Positions 31,524-40,210 of a stretch of DNA of 49,686 nucleotides are shown here, one piece after another; positions within the stretch are counted from its first letter, which is position 1, and each line of letters begins with the position of its first letter. The stretch is from the NCBI GenBank assembly GCA_949511625.1, contig CATFEX010000001.1, positions 1-49,686 of the forward strand, given 5' to 3'. The position numbers and the translations under genes were made by a program. The notes beneath the pieces are model-generated. The model made no database searches and was not told the origin of the DNA. It saw only the letters and a list, made by a program, of their open reading frames with translations. The stretch is from UBA11891 sp003533785 (GTDB lineage Bacteria > Bacteroidota > Bacteroidia > Flavobacteriales > Flavobacteriaceae).

Positions 31524-32606
31524 ATGGAAAATACTCCCGCAATGCACGACTGGCTCACCAACTTTGATCTCGACCACCCTTTGGTCATCGCTGGCCCTTG
31601 TAGTGCTGAAACAGAAGAACAAGTATTAAAGATAGCTCATGAGCTCAAAGACACCGATGTCACGGCCTTTCGTGCGGGTATTTGGAAGCCAAGGACCCGT
31701 CCTGGAAATTTTGAAGGGGTAGGAGCCATTGGACTGAAATGGTTGCAGCGTGTTAAAGAAGAAACAGGTTTACTTACCGCTACTGAAGTTGCGAATAAAG
31801 ACCATGTAAAACTAGCATTGGAACACGATATTGATATTTTATGGATTGGTGCTCGTTCAACAGTGAGTCCATTTATCGTTCAAGAAATAGCCGATTCCTT
31901 AGAAGGAACAGACAAAATCGTATTGGTTAAAAACCCAGTAAATCCAGATGTCGCTCTTTGGTTAGGGGGTGTGGAGCGATTGTATACCGCCAATATCAAA
32001 AAACTAGGCTTAATTCATCGCGGATTTTCCAGTCACGGCAAAAGCAAATACCGTAACAATCCAGAATGGCAAATTGCTGTTGAGGTTCAGAATCGCTTTC
32101 CTGACTTGCCTTTGATTTGTGACCCTTCGCATATTACTGGAAAACGTGATATGATATTCGATACCTGCCAGATGGCCTTGGATCTCAATTTTGACGGCCT
32201 GATGGTAGAAAGTCACTGGGATCCTGATAATGCATGGAGCGATGCCGCACAGCAAGTGACCCCATCGGCTTTGGTCCAAATTATGAAAGATTTAAAAATC
32301 CGAAAAACAACTACCGATGAAGAAAGTTATCAGTCTGAATTGCAAAACCTTCGAGCTCAAATTGATGTAGCCGATCAAGCCATCTTGGATTCGCTGGGCA
32401 AGCGAATGAAAGTGGCTGAAGCCATTGGAGAACTCAAGAAATCAAACAATGTCGCAGTATTACAAAGTAAGCGATGGAATGAAATATTGGGAAAAATGGT
32501 TTTGGAAGGAGACGAACGAGGATTGTCCGAAGAATTTGTATTACGACTCTTCAAAGCCATCCATCAAGAATCCATAAATCATCAAGAACAAATCGTTAAG
32601 GGATAA
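31524..32606 (+). CDS. Bifunctional DAHP synthase / chorismate mutase
   Basis: This 360-residue protein has two domains. Residues about 1-260 are a type I-beta DAHP synthase: VIAGPCSAETEEQVLKIAHEL, FRAGIWKPRTRPGNFEG, IGARSTVSPFIVQEIADSL, KNPVNPD, HRGFSSHGKSKYRNNPEW, LICDPSHITGKRDMI and GLMVESHWDPDNAWSDA. Residues about 275-360 are an AroQ chorismate mutase helix bundle (LRAQIDVADQAILDSLGKRMKVAEAIGELKK). In this arrangement the mutase part also regulates the synthase. It closes the operon that runs from the first shikimate step and chorismate to Phe and Tyr. Confidence 0.94.
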   Translation: MENTPAMHDWLTNFDLDHPLVIAGPCSAETEEQVLKIAHELKDTDVTAFRAGIWKPRTRPGNFEGVGAIGLKWLQRVKEETGLLTATEVANKDHVKLALEHDIDILWIGARSTVSPFIVQEIADSLEGTDKIVLVKNPVNPDVALWLGGVERLYTANIKKLGLIHRGFSSHGKSKYRNNPEWQIAVEVQNRFPDLPLICDPSHITGKRDMIFDTCQMALDLNFDGLMVESHWDPDNAWSDAAQQVTPSALVQIMKDLKIRKTTTDEESYQSELQNLRAQIDVADQAILDSLGKRMKVAEAIGELKKSNNVAVLQSKRWNEILGKMVLEGDERGLSEEFVLRLFKAIHQESINHQEQIVKG

Positions 32607-32612
32607 GAAATG

Positions 32613-32636
32613 ACCGGCTGTTAGGCCGGTTTTTTT
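32613..32636 (+). terminator. Terminator of the aromatic operon
   Basis: ACCGGC (32613-32618) pairs with GCCGGT (32625-32630) around a 6-nt loop, then seven T residues. The T run enters the stop codon of the convergent glycosidase gene. Few A residues on the left side make it mainly a + strand terminator. Confidence 0.88.
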
Positions 32637-34434
32637 ATTCTAAATCGGTATAGAATCGTTGGAGTGTGTAAAAGGCTTGTTTTTTGATTCCTTTTTCAGA
32701 AATTAGCCCTTTTCGGTTAAAATCCATTTGAATGGTCTTCAAATGCCGTCGTGCCGATCGAAAATCCATTAATATCCAAGGAGAAGTACCCGCCAAAAAA
32801 GGAATCTTTTTAAGCATTTTAATATTGTTTTTATAAACCACATCTTGGTATTCTTCTGTCCAGCGTTGCTCGGGAGGGCCATGGTAACCTTGTAAGGCTC
32901 CCCCGCCAAACTCACTCATAACAACTGGTTTGTTGTAATTGGTTTTCCAGCTAATGTTTCCACAACTTTTCGGAGTTCCTGTATACCACCCACAATAGTA
33001 GTTTATTCCGATCACATCGACATCGGCTCCCAAGGGATCATCAATCATTCGAAAGCCTTTCTCACTATTATGGGTTTCCAAAGCAGCTGTAATTAAACGG
33101 GTGCGATCCAAGCTCCGTGCTTTGGCTACCAATTTTCTGAGAAAGCGGGTTCGTGCCTCACTGACTGGAGTCTCGTTGGCTACTGACCACAAGATCACAG
33201 CCGCCCTATTTTTATCTCGAGAAATCATCTCTTCCAACTGATTTTCTGCATTGCGATAGGTATCAGGATTGTCAAAAAGTACAGTCCAATAGACGGGGAT
33301 TTCAGACCAGATTAGAAGACCCATTTTTTCGGCTTCTTCAACCATACTTTGGTTATGAGGATAATGGGCTAAACGGATATAATTGCATCCCAGTTCCTTG
33401 GCCCATTTCAGCAAGGTTTGACTGTCTTTCGTATTTGTGGCCCTACCCGTTCTGTAGGGCGCTTCTTCGTGTATGCTGATGCCTTTTAAAAACAGCGGTT
33501 TCCCGTTTAAAAAAATTTGATGCCCATGGGTTTCTACAGTACGAAATCCAATGCGATCACGAATTTGATCCGTCGCAGAGGCAATAATAATGGCATAGCG
33601 TTTGGGTTGTTCTGGAGTCCAAAGCTCAGGCGATGCTGGGAAGGAAAAAGAAGCCTTGCCTTGAAGATTGGTCTGCAGTTTTATTTTTTTGTTTAATTCA
33701 GGAATTTGAATTTCTACTTCTTGCTCGCTCGTAGATGGAGTTAATTGAATCCAACCTGTAATTGTGTTAGGATTTTCTGGGTCCAACTGAATAAAATAAT
33801 CTTGAATGTATTGTCGAGGGACGGTCACCAAGCGAACGGAACGAGTGAGCCCTCCGTAATTCCACCAATCGGTATTTACGGTAGGAACTGCTTCTCGGAA
33901 CCTTTTATTGTCAACTTTTACCACCACAAAATTTTTGCCTGCAATGAGTTGTTCAGTGACATCAAATTGGAAGGGTGTGTAGCCACCCTCGTGAGCACCC
34001 ACATAATTCCCGTTGACATACACTTTGGCCTGGTAATGAGCAGCTCCAAAATGGAGAAAGTATCGCTTGTCCATTGAAGGTTGCCAATCAAAAGACTTCT
34101 TATACCAAACTGTTCCCTCATAATAATAGAGCCTTTCGGCTTGTGTATTCCAATCTCCAGGAACATCAAGACTCGTATCTGTATCAAAATCGTATTCGAT
34201 CAGATCAGAAGGAGAAGTCATTTTTTGATTTTTGAAGTAGCCGTTTTCTAAGGGCTGGTAGCGATAGTTATAGTACCCGTTTTCTAAAGGATCAACGATA
34301 GTTTGCCATTGGCCATCGAGAAGGAGAGCAGTCCGATTGTCTACATTCTGTAATAAAGAAACCGATTGGGCAAGCAGAATAGTGCAGCTAGTGAAGAAAA
34401 TAAGGATTGTTATTATCGAAAAATGTTTTTTCAT
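32635..34434 (-). CDS. Glycoside hydrolase family 2 enzyme (beta-glucuronidase-like)
   Basis: This 599-residue protein has an export signal (residues 1-23). FFTSC inside it could also be read as a lipobox, so it may be a lipoprotein or periplasmic. GH2 domains are in order: sugar-binding jelly roll (about 35-205, WYKKSFDWQ, YVGAHEGGYTPFQFDVT, WWNYGGLTRSVRLV), immunoglobulin-like domain (about 206-300), and a TIM barrel (FLKGISIHEEAPYRTG, NYIRLAHYPHNQSMVEEAEKMGLLIWSE). The acid/base is Glu421 in VANETP and the nucleophile Glu508 in VMSEFGG. Beta-glucuronidase or beta-galactosidase is likely. It is not in a polysaccharide-utilisation cluster here. Confidence 0.9.
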   Translation of the reverse strand: MKKHFSIITILIFFTSCTILLAQSVSLLQNVDNRTALLLDGQWQTIVDPLENGYYNYRYQPLENGYFKNQKMTSPSDLIEYDFDTDTSLDVPGDWNTQAERLYYYEGTVWYKKSFDWQPSMDKRYFLHFGAAHYQAKVYVNGNYVGAHEGGYTPFQFDVTEQLIAGKNFVVVKVDNKRFREAVPTVNTDWWNYGGLTRSVRLVTVPRQYIQDYFIQLDPENPNTITGWIQLTPSTSEQEVEIQIPELNKKIKLQTNLQGKASFSFPASPELWTPEQPKRYAIIIASATDQIRDRIGFRTVETHGHQIFLNGKPLFLKGISIHEEAPYRTGRATNTKDSQTLLKWAKELGCNYIRLAHYPHNQSMVEEAEKMGLLIWSEIPVYWTVLFDNPDTYRNAENQLEEMISRDKNRAAVILWSVANETPVSEARTRFLRKLVAKARSLDRTRLITAALETHNSEKGFRMIDDPLGADVDVIGINYYCGWYTGTPKSCGNISWKTNYNKPVVMSEFGGGALQGYHGPPEQRWTEEYQDVVYKNNIKMLKKIPFLAGTSPWILMDFRSARRHLKTIQMDFNRKGLISEKGIKKQAFYTLQRFYTDLE

Positions 34435-34594
34435 AGGTGGATCATATCAAATCAAACGATAGGGTAAGACAAAAGAACAAGATTCAGTTGGATTAATGAA
34501 ATGCTGAGGAAAACCATTCAATAGGGGATGAATGTAAGTAAACCTTATGCTTTCATTAAGCGGAATCACTGCCTTTTCTTGCCATTGAGGGGAA

Positions 34595-35779
34595 TTATTC
34601 GAGCGCTTTGGCGATTCTTCCTAGGGCTTCTTTAATTTGGGTTTCGGAGGCAGCATATGAAATTCGTATGCAGTTCGGATCTCCAAACGCATCTCCAGTA
34701 ACGGTAGCAACATGGGCTTTTTCTAAAAGATATAATGCAAAATCAGTTGCATTTCGGAGAGTTTGCCCTTGGAATGTTTTGCCAAAAAAAGCAGAGACAT
34801 CGGGAAATACATAGAAGGCTCCGTCGGGTTCGTTCACTTTAAATCCTTTTATTTTACGTAGCAAATCGATAATCAATTGGCGACGCATTTTAAATTCATC
34901 AACCATGTATTGAATTTTTTTAACAGGAGCGAGCAAGGCAGTGATGGCAGCTCGTTGCGCAATGCAATTTGTACCACTGGTTATCTGACCTTGCATTTTA
35001 TTGCAGGCTTTGGCAATCCACTCCGGGGCACCGATGTAGCCAATTCGCCAACCCGTCATGGCAAAAGCTTTGGCCAATCCGTTTACAGTTATTGTCCGAT
35101 CATATAGGGAAGGGATAGAAGCCAAACTAAAAACTTCTCCGCTGTAGCTGATGTGTTCGTATATCTCATCAGATAAAACATAGATTTCGGGATACTTCTC
35201 CAAAACATTTGCCAAAGCACGGTACTCATCTTCTGTATATACGGTACCAGAAGGATTATTCGGTGAATTGAACATAATGAGCTTGGTCTTGGGTGTGATG
35301 GAAGCTTCTAGCTGTTGGGGAGTAATTTTGAAATTTTGGTCGATGCCTGTAGGAACAATGATGGGTGTTGCTTCTGCTAGAGTAACAATGGCGGAATAAC
35401 TGACCCAATAGGGGGCCGGGAGAATCACATCATCGCCAGGGTTTAAAAGAACCATACATACATTGGCGATGGATTGCTTGGCACCAGTAGAAACTACTAC
35501 TTGGGAAGGCGTGTACACCAAGTTATTGTCTCGTTTGAATTTTTCACATACGGCTTCTTTCAAATCCATATACCCATCGACAGGTGAGTAAGAGTTGTAA
35601 TTGTCGTTAACAGCCTGTATCGCTGCCTCTTTAATGAAATCGGGAGTATTGAAATCGGGTTCGCCTAAGCTCAGCCCAATAACATCAGTGCCTTTATTTT
35701 TTAATTCTCTTGCTTTGGCTGCCATCGCTAAGGTAGCTGATACTGGCAGGCTATTGATTCGATTGGATAATGCCTCCAT
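34595..35779 (-). CDS. Aspartate-type class I aminotransferase
   Basis: This 394-residue PLP enzyme has VIGLSLGEPDFNTPDFIKEAA, SYSPVDGYMDLKEAVCEKF, STGAKQSIANVCMVLLNPGDDVILPAPYWVSY, FNSPNNPSGTVYTEDEYRAL, VLSDEIYEHISYSGE and VNGLAKAFAMTGWRIGYIGAPEWI with the Schiff-base Lys. This pattern is that of the AspB/Thermus-type aspartate aminotransferase; some relatives also use prephenate or aromatic ketoacids. It lies 4 bp after the desaturase gene on the same strand, so the two are probably co-transcribed though functionally unrelated. Confidence 0.9.
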   Translation of the reverse strand: MEALSNRINSLPVSATLAMAAKARELKNKGTDVIGLSLGEPDFNTPDFIKEAAIQAVNDNYNSYSPVDGYMDLKEAVCEKFKRDNNLVYTPSQVVVSTGAKQSIANVCMVLLNPGDDVILPAPYWVSYSAIVTLAEATPIIVPTGIDQNFKITPQQLEASITPKTKLIMFNSPNNPSGTVYTEDEYRALANVLEKYPEIYVLSDEIYEHISYSGEVFSLASIPSLYDRTITVNGLAKAFAMTGWRIGYIGAPEWIAKACNKMQGQITSGTNCIAQRAAITALLAPVKKIQYMVDEFKMRRQLIIDLLRKIKGFKVNEPDGAFYVFPDVSAFFGKTFQGQTLRNATDFALYLLEKAHVATVTGDAFGDPNCIRISYAASETQIKEALGRIAKALE

Positions 35780-35783
35780 AAAG

Positions 35784-36881
35784 TTATATAGTTAGTGTCC
35801 CTGGGTTGATCCCCATTCTTTTTAGAAATTTAAAATGCGAAAGTAGCGCGCTTCGCGTAGTTTTAAACTCATTGTAGGGCAAATTAAATTCTTTGGCTGT
35901 ACTTTTTATGATACTGGCAATTTTTCGATAGTGGACATGTGAAATATGTGGAAAAATGTGATGTTCAATTTGAAAATTTAATCCACCCACGTACCAATTC
36001 ACTAAAATGTTTTTTGGAGAAAAGTTTGCTGTGGTATATAATTGATGAATAGCCCAAGTGTTTTTCATTTCCCGAGTTTCAGGTTTTGGTATCGGCATAT
36101 CTGTGTCCTCAAGAACATGGGCGAGCTGAAATATTAAACTAAGAATGAGACCTGCGGTATAATGCATCACAAAAAAGCCAATTAAAATTTTCCAAAATGC
36201 AATCTCAAGAATAAGATAGGGAACCACTAACCAACCCGCAAAGTATAAGATTTTACTAATTACAAGCTTTGTCCAAAGGATTTTGGGGCTTTTGGTTTGG
36301 GCAACGCTTTTGTGATCACGTAAATATCGACGCATTTGACTGAAATCTGAAACGACAGCCCAGTTGAGAGTCAACAAACCATATAGAAGAACAGAATACA
36401 GATGTTGAAAACGATGTATTGGTCTCCAAGGTTGATGGTTGGAAAAGCGAAGAATTCCATTGGCTTCCAAATCTTCATCATGTCCATGAATATTGGTAAA
36501 GGTGTGATGTAAAAAATTGTGTTGCACCTTCCAGTTGTCAGCATTTCCAGCTAAAAAATAAATGGTACTCCCCATGATATTATTTACCCAAGGGAGAGAG
36601 GAGTAGGAGCCATGATTACCATCGTGCATAACATTCATCCCTATTCCAGCCATTCCAATTCCAGCGATCACACAGAGCATCAATTGAAGCCATCCAGGCA
36701 TTTCGAGAGTCAGAATTAAAGTATACGGAAGTGCCAAAAGGGCGATCATTATAAACGCTTTTATATGGAGTTTATAGTTTCCAGTTTTTTTGATTTGATT
36801 GCTTTTGAAGTATTCATTGACTCGGCGAGTCAATTCTTTATAAAAGCCCACTAAATCTTTTCGAGGGAATTTTAAATACAT
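35784..36881 (-). CDS. Fatty acid desaturase with Q-type third His box
   Basis: This 365-residue membrane protein has the three histidine boxes of di-iron acyl desaturases: HDGNHGSY, HNFLHHTF and QIEHHIFPHISH. Hydrophobic pairs lie around 45-75, 105-120, 195-240 and 245-255. A Gln as first residue of the third box (QxxHH) is the mark of front-end (delta-5/6-type) desaturases rather than delta-9 enzymes. No fused cytochrome b5 domain is present. It probably introduces a double bond into membrane lipid acyl chains for cold adaptation; regiochemistry is not certain. Confidence 0.9.
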   Translation of the reverse strand: MYLKFPRKDLVGFYKELTRRVNEYFKSNQIKKTGNYKLHIKAFIMIALLALPYTLILTLEMPGWLQLMLCVIAGIGMAGIGMNVMHDGNHGSYSSLPWVNNIMGSTIYFLAGNADNWKVQHNFLHHTFTNIHGHDEDLEANGILRFSNHQPWRPIHRFQHLYSVLLYGLLTLNWAVVSDFSQMRRYLRDHKSVAQTKSPKILWTKLVISKILYFAGWLVVPYLILEIAFWKILIGFFVMHYTAGLILSLIFQLAHVLEDTDMPIPKPETREMKNTWAIHQLYTTANFSPKNILVNWYVGGLNFQIEHHIFPHISHVHYRKIASIIKSTAKEFNLPYNEFKTTRSALLSHFKFLKRMGINPGTLTI

Positions 36882-36943
36882 AGGAGTTTTTGAATAACTA
36901 AAATAATAAAAATGAAAGCTTTATTATCTTTAAAAAAAATTTT

Positions 36944-37564
36944 TTGGAACAACTTCTTAACTATTTTCCAACATTAAGCGACGAGCAACACAAACAATTT
37001 CAGAAGATGTATTCATTGTATGTGGAATGGAATCAACAAATCAACGTAATCTCAAGAAAGGATATGGATGGTTTCTATGTCCGCCACGTACTCCACGCCT
37101 TAGCTCTAGCGAAGTTTATTTCCTTTGTACCTGGCACCCAAATTCTCGATGTTGGGACGGGAGGTGGATTCCCTGGCGTTCCTTTAGCTGTTTTTTTTCC
37201 AAAAGTACACTTTCACTTAGTTGATAGTATTGGAAAAAAAATAAAGGTTGTCAATGCTGTTGTACAAGCTCTTTCAATAAAAAATGTTACCACTTCCAAT
37301 AAACGCATGGAAGCCGTTACAAATCAGGTTGATTTTATTGTTTGTCGGGCGGTTGCTCCAATGGATACCTTGGTTCACTGGATTGGAGATAAACTAAAAC
37401 CTGACTCACAGAACAAAGTATCAAACGGATTGATTTGCCTAAAGGGAGGGGATCTTTCAGAAGAGTTGCGTCCCTTTCCAAAAGCAAAGGTAATCTCTTT
37501 ACAACAGTACTTTTCTGAGCCTTTCTTTGAAACTAAGAAATTGGTTTATTTACCAAAATTTTAG
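36944..37564 (+). CDS. rsmG: 16S rRNA G527 N7-methyltransferase
   Basis: This 206-residue protein methylates G527 of 16S rRNA using SAM. Marks are LYVEWNQQINVISRKDMDGFYVRHVLHAL, the SAM loop ILDVGTGGGFPGVPLAVFFP, FHLVDSIGKKIKVVNAVVQAL and DFIVCRAVAPMDTLVHWI. The start is TTG at 36944: the N terminus from there (MEQLLNYFPTLSDEQ) aligns with the family's beginning and no in-frame ATG precedes the conserved part. Length is normal. Divergent from the desaturase gene with 62 bp between them. Confidence 0.94.
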   Translation: MEQLLNYFPTLSDEQHKQFQKMYSLYVEWNQQINVISRKDMDGFYVRHVLHALALAKFISFVPGTQILDVGTGGGFPGVPLAVFFPKVHFHLVDSIGKKIKVVNAVVQALSIKNVTTSNKRMEAVTNQVDFIVCRAVAPMDTLVHWIGDKLKPDSQNKVSNGLICLKGGDLSEELRPFPKAKVISLQQYFSEPFFETKKLVYLPKF

Positions 37565-37573
37565 GATAAAAAC

Positions 37574-37999
37574 CTAGTCCTTAAGTTCCCAGCGCTTTTC
37601 AATTTTTTTAATTATTTTCTCTAGCTTATCTTCTAATTCTTCTAGTTTTTTTTCAAAGTTTTTCTCATCAAAATCAATGGAAAAAGAGGGAGGAACCTTC
37701 AATTGAAAGTGATTATCATCCTGCAAAATGTGGCGATATTTACCAGAATAAGCTTTTAAACAACAAGGCATGGAGTCTGAAACGATCATGCTGTCATCAT
37801 CCAAGTGAATTGATGACCAGATAGCTTGTTTTTTGAAATTATTGATCCAGTGAATAGTACTGGAATCCACTTCTACTAATTGCCCCTCCTGGTCGTAAAT
37901 TTTCACCACCTTAGTATAGGTCTTTTTTGGATCTTTTTTTTGAGCAGTAATTGTAAAACACAACAATAATGCTACAACTGCCAATAGATTTGTTCTCAT
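37574..37999 (-). CDS. Small exported protein of unknown function
   Basis: This 141-residue protein has a signal peptide (MRTNLLAVVALLLCFTITAQ). The middle part contains two adjacent cysteines (SMPCCLKAYSG) and a short beta-rich stretch. The last 30 or so residues (EKKLEELEDKLEKIIKKIEKR) form a charged amphipathic helix, probably a coiled coil. I do not recognise the family. It follows pruA by 50 bp and could be in the same transcript. Its end is 9 bp from the end of convergent rsmG. Confidence 0.75.
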   Translation of the reverse strand: MRTNLLAVVALLLCFTITAQKKDPKKTYTKVVKIYDQEGQLVEVDSSTIHWINNFKKQAIWSSIHLDDDSMIVSDSMPCCLKAYSGKYRHILQDDNHFQLKVPPSFSIDFDEKNFEKKLEELEDKLEKIIKKIEKRWELKD

Positions 38000-38049
38000 A
38001 GTAAGTATGTTTGGGTTCTACTCTACAAGACGCTAGCTGAGGGAAATTG

Positions 38050-39696
38050 TTACGCTTTTGAATGTTTATCTTTTTCTAAAAACGGGTAACGATAATCGGT
38101 TGGAGGCACAAAAGTCTCCTTAATTAATCGAGGTGAAACCCAACGCAACAGATTAAACATAGACCCCGCTTTGTCATTTGTCCCCGATCCCCTCGCACCA
38201 CCAAAGGGTTGTTGTCCAACCACTGCACCGGTGGGTTTATCATTAAAATAGAAATTTCCTGCACTATTTTCCAAGGCATCAAAAGCTTCTTGTAACGCAT
38301 AGCGATCTTGGGAGAAGACTGCTCCAGTGAGAGCGTAGTCTGATGTATTATCAACCAATTTAAGGGTTTCTTCCCATAAATTATCTTCATATATATATAC
38401 AGTTACGAGGGGGCCAAACAGCTCGGTGGTCATGCTGAAATAGTAAGGATTGGTGGTGCGAACCACGGTAGGTGAAACAAAGTAACCCACGCTGTCATCG
38501 CAGTTTCCGCCGAGAATTATTTCTGCTTCCGTGTCTTTATTTACGCGTTCAATTGCTTCCTTAAGGCGATCGAAAGCAGCACGGTGAATAACTGCCGTCA
38601 CATAGTTTTCAAAATCTTCAGGAGAGCCCATTTTAATTGTGCTCACTTCTTTTTTCACGTAGTCTAGAACAGTTTCAGCGATTGAAGCAGGTAGATAGAC
38701 TCGCGAAGCCGCCGAACATTTTTGTCCTTGAAATTCAAAAGCCCCACGGATGATCCCTGTTGCAACTTGTTCGGGTTGGGCTGAAGGATGCGCAATAATA
38801 AAATCTTTACCTCCCGTTTCGCCTACTATTTTGGGATAGGACTTGTAGTTTTTGATGTTGTTTCCAATTTTTTCCCAAATACTTTTGAAGACAAAAGTAG
38901 ATCCTGTGTAGTGTATCCCTGCAAAATCCGGAGAGGCCAATACCCGTTGGGTTACCATTTCGGGATCACCCATCACCATATTGATAACTCCATCGGGCAG
39001 CCCTGCTTCGCGAAATACATCCATGACCACTTTGGCCGAAAAAATTTGATGATCACTGGGTTTCCAGACAATCACATTTCCCATCATGGCAGCACTGGCC
39101 GAAAGATTGCCCGCAATAGCGGTGAAATTAAAAGGGGAGATTGCATAGACAAAACCTTCTAAGGGTCGGTATTGGAGGCGATTCCACATGCCGGGACCAG
39201 AAACGGGTTGATTCTGATAAATTTCTTGCATGTAGGCTACATTAAAACGCAAAAAATCAATCAATTCACAAGCAGCGTCAATTTCTGCTTGGTGAATGGT
39301 TTTGGATTGGGCAATCATAGTGGCTGCATTGATAGTTGTCCGATAGGGTCCTGCCAACAGCTCTGCCGCCTTAAGAAAAATAGAAGCTCTCGCTTCCCAG
39401 GGCATGGCTGCCCATTGTTTTTTTGCCGCCAATGCATTTTCAATTGCCTGATCTACGTGAGTTTCACTAGCCAAATGATAGGTACCCAAATGATGTTGGT
39501 GGGCGTGGGGGGGGTGCATGCTCGCAGTGTGTCCCGTTTTAATTTCTTTTCCTCCAATAAACAGCGGTACTTCAATGGGGGCGTTGTATAATTTCTTATA
39601 AGTTTTCAGGACTTCTTTACGCTCTGGACTTCCGGGAGCGTAGGAAAGAATAGGTTCGTTTTCGGGGGAGGGCACAAAGGTGTTGCTATTGGACAT
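38050..39696 (-). CDS. pruA: 1-pyrroline-5-carboxylate dehydrogenase
   Basis: This 548-residue NAD-dependent aldehyde dehydrogenase performs the second step of proline degradation (glutamate semialdehyde to glutamate). The N-terminal EPILSYAPGSPERKEVLKTYKKL is typical of the L-glutamate gamma-semialdehyde dehydrogenase subfamily. IVGETGGKDFIIAHPSA holds the general-base Glu and FEFQGQKCSAASRVYLP the catalytic Cys. FYFNDKPTGAVVGQQPFGGARGSGTNDKAG is the PruA-specific C-terminal block. A proline dehydrogenase gene is not in the window. Confidence 0.95.
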   Translation of the reverse strand: MSNSNTFVPSPENEPILSYAPGSPERKEVLKTYKKLYNAPIEVPLFIGGKEIKTGHTASMHPPHAHQHHLGTYHLASETHVDQAIENALAAKKQWAAMPWEARASIFLKAAELLAGPYRTTINAATMIAQSKTIHQAEIDAACELIDFLRFNVAYMQEIYQNQPVSGPGMWNRLQYRPLEGFVYAISPFNFTAIAGNLSASAAMMGNVIVWKPSDHQIFSAKVVMDVFREAGLPDGVINMVMGDPEMVTQRVLASPDFAGIHYTGSTFVFKSIWEKIGNNIKNYKSYPKIVGETGGKDFIIAHPSAQPEQVATGIIRGAFEFQGQKCSAASRVYLPASIAETVLDYVKKEVSTIKMGSPEDFENYVTAVIHRAAFDRLKEAIERVNKDTEAEIILGGNCDDSVGYFVSPTVVRTTNPYYFSMTTELFGPLVTVYIYEDNLWEETLKLVDNTSDYALTGAVFSQDRYALQEAFDALENSAGNFYFNDKPTGAVVGQQPFGGARGSGTNDKAGSMFNLLRWVSPRLIKETFVPPTDYRYPFLEKDKHSKA

Positions 39697-39749
39697 AGAG
39701 CAAAAGTTTATAGGGGTAAAGATGCTAAAAAATTAGAAAAGAATAGCGA

Positions 39750-40136
39750 CTAGTTTAGCACAAAAGGAGCGGCCAATTTAAAGGTTGGGACTTCTACGTG
39801 GAATTTTTTGGTGCTTGCAAAATCAATCATAATATAGGATCCTTTCATGGCTCCAAGCGGTGAAGTCAATAGGCAACCCGAACTGTATTCGTATTCTTCA
39901 CCGGGATTGATCACAGGTTTTTTTCCTACAACTCCAGCACCATTAACATATTGAGGACCATTGTGACCTTCCATTATTTTCCAATGACGAGTCAATAGCT
40001 GTACTGAATTTTTGCTTTTGTTTTCGATTCGTATGTTATAAGAGAAAGCGTAATGTTTGACGTAGTTTTTCACATAACTTCCATTAAAAGAAGTTGCGAC
40101 AGAAATTTTGATACCACGAGTGACTTGTTGTAACAT
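39750..40136 (-). CDS. apaG: ApaG domain protein
   Basis: This protein (128 residues from ATG at 40136) has a fibronectin-III-like fold. Marks are VTRGIKISVATSF, YNIRIENKSKNSVQLLTRHWKIM, GAGVVGKKPVINPGEEYEYSSGCLL and SPLGAMKGSYIMID. ApaG is linked to Co/Mg tolerance in enterobacteria, but its molecular role is unsettled. A reading from 40151 adds five residues; the shorter start matches the family. Confidence 0.92.
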   Translation of the reverse strand: MLQQVTRGIKISVATSFNGSYVKNYVKHYAFSYNIRIENKSKNSVQLLTRHWKIMEGHNGPQYVNGAGVVGKKPVINPGEEYEYSSGCLLTSPLGAMKGSYIMIDFASTKKFHVEVPTFKLAAPFVLN

Positions 40137-40210
40137 AGTTGAACCTACCAAACATCAATACCAAATTACTAAAAATACTTGAAAATCAACCAATAAGCGA
40201 TTTTTTTTAC

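Noticed and set aside
32635..34434. Polysaccharide utilisation locus around the GH2 enzyme
   Set aside because: No SusC/SusD pair, regulator or second glycosidase is adjacent; the neighbours are amino acid and lipid genes.
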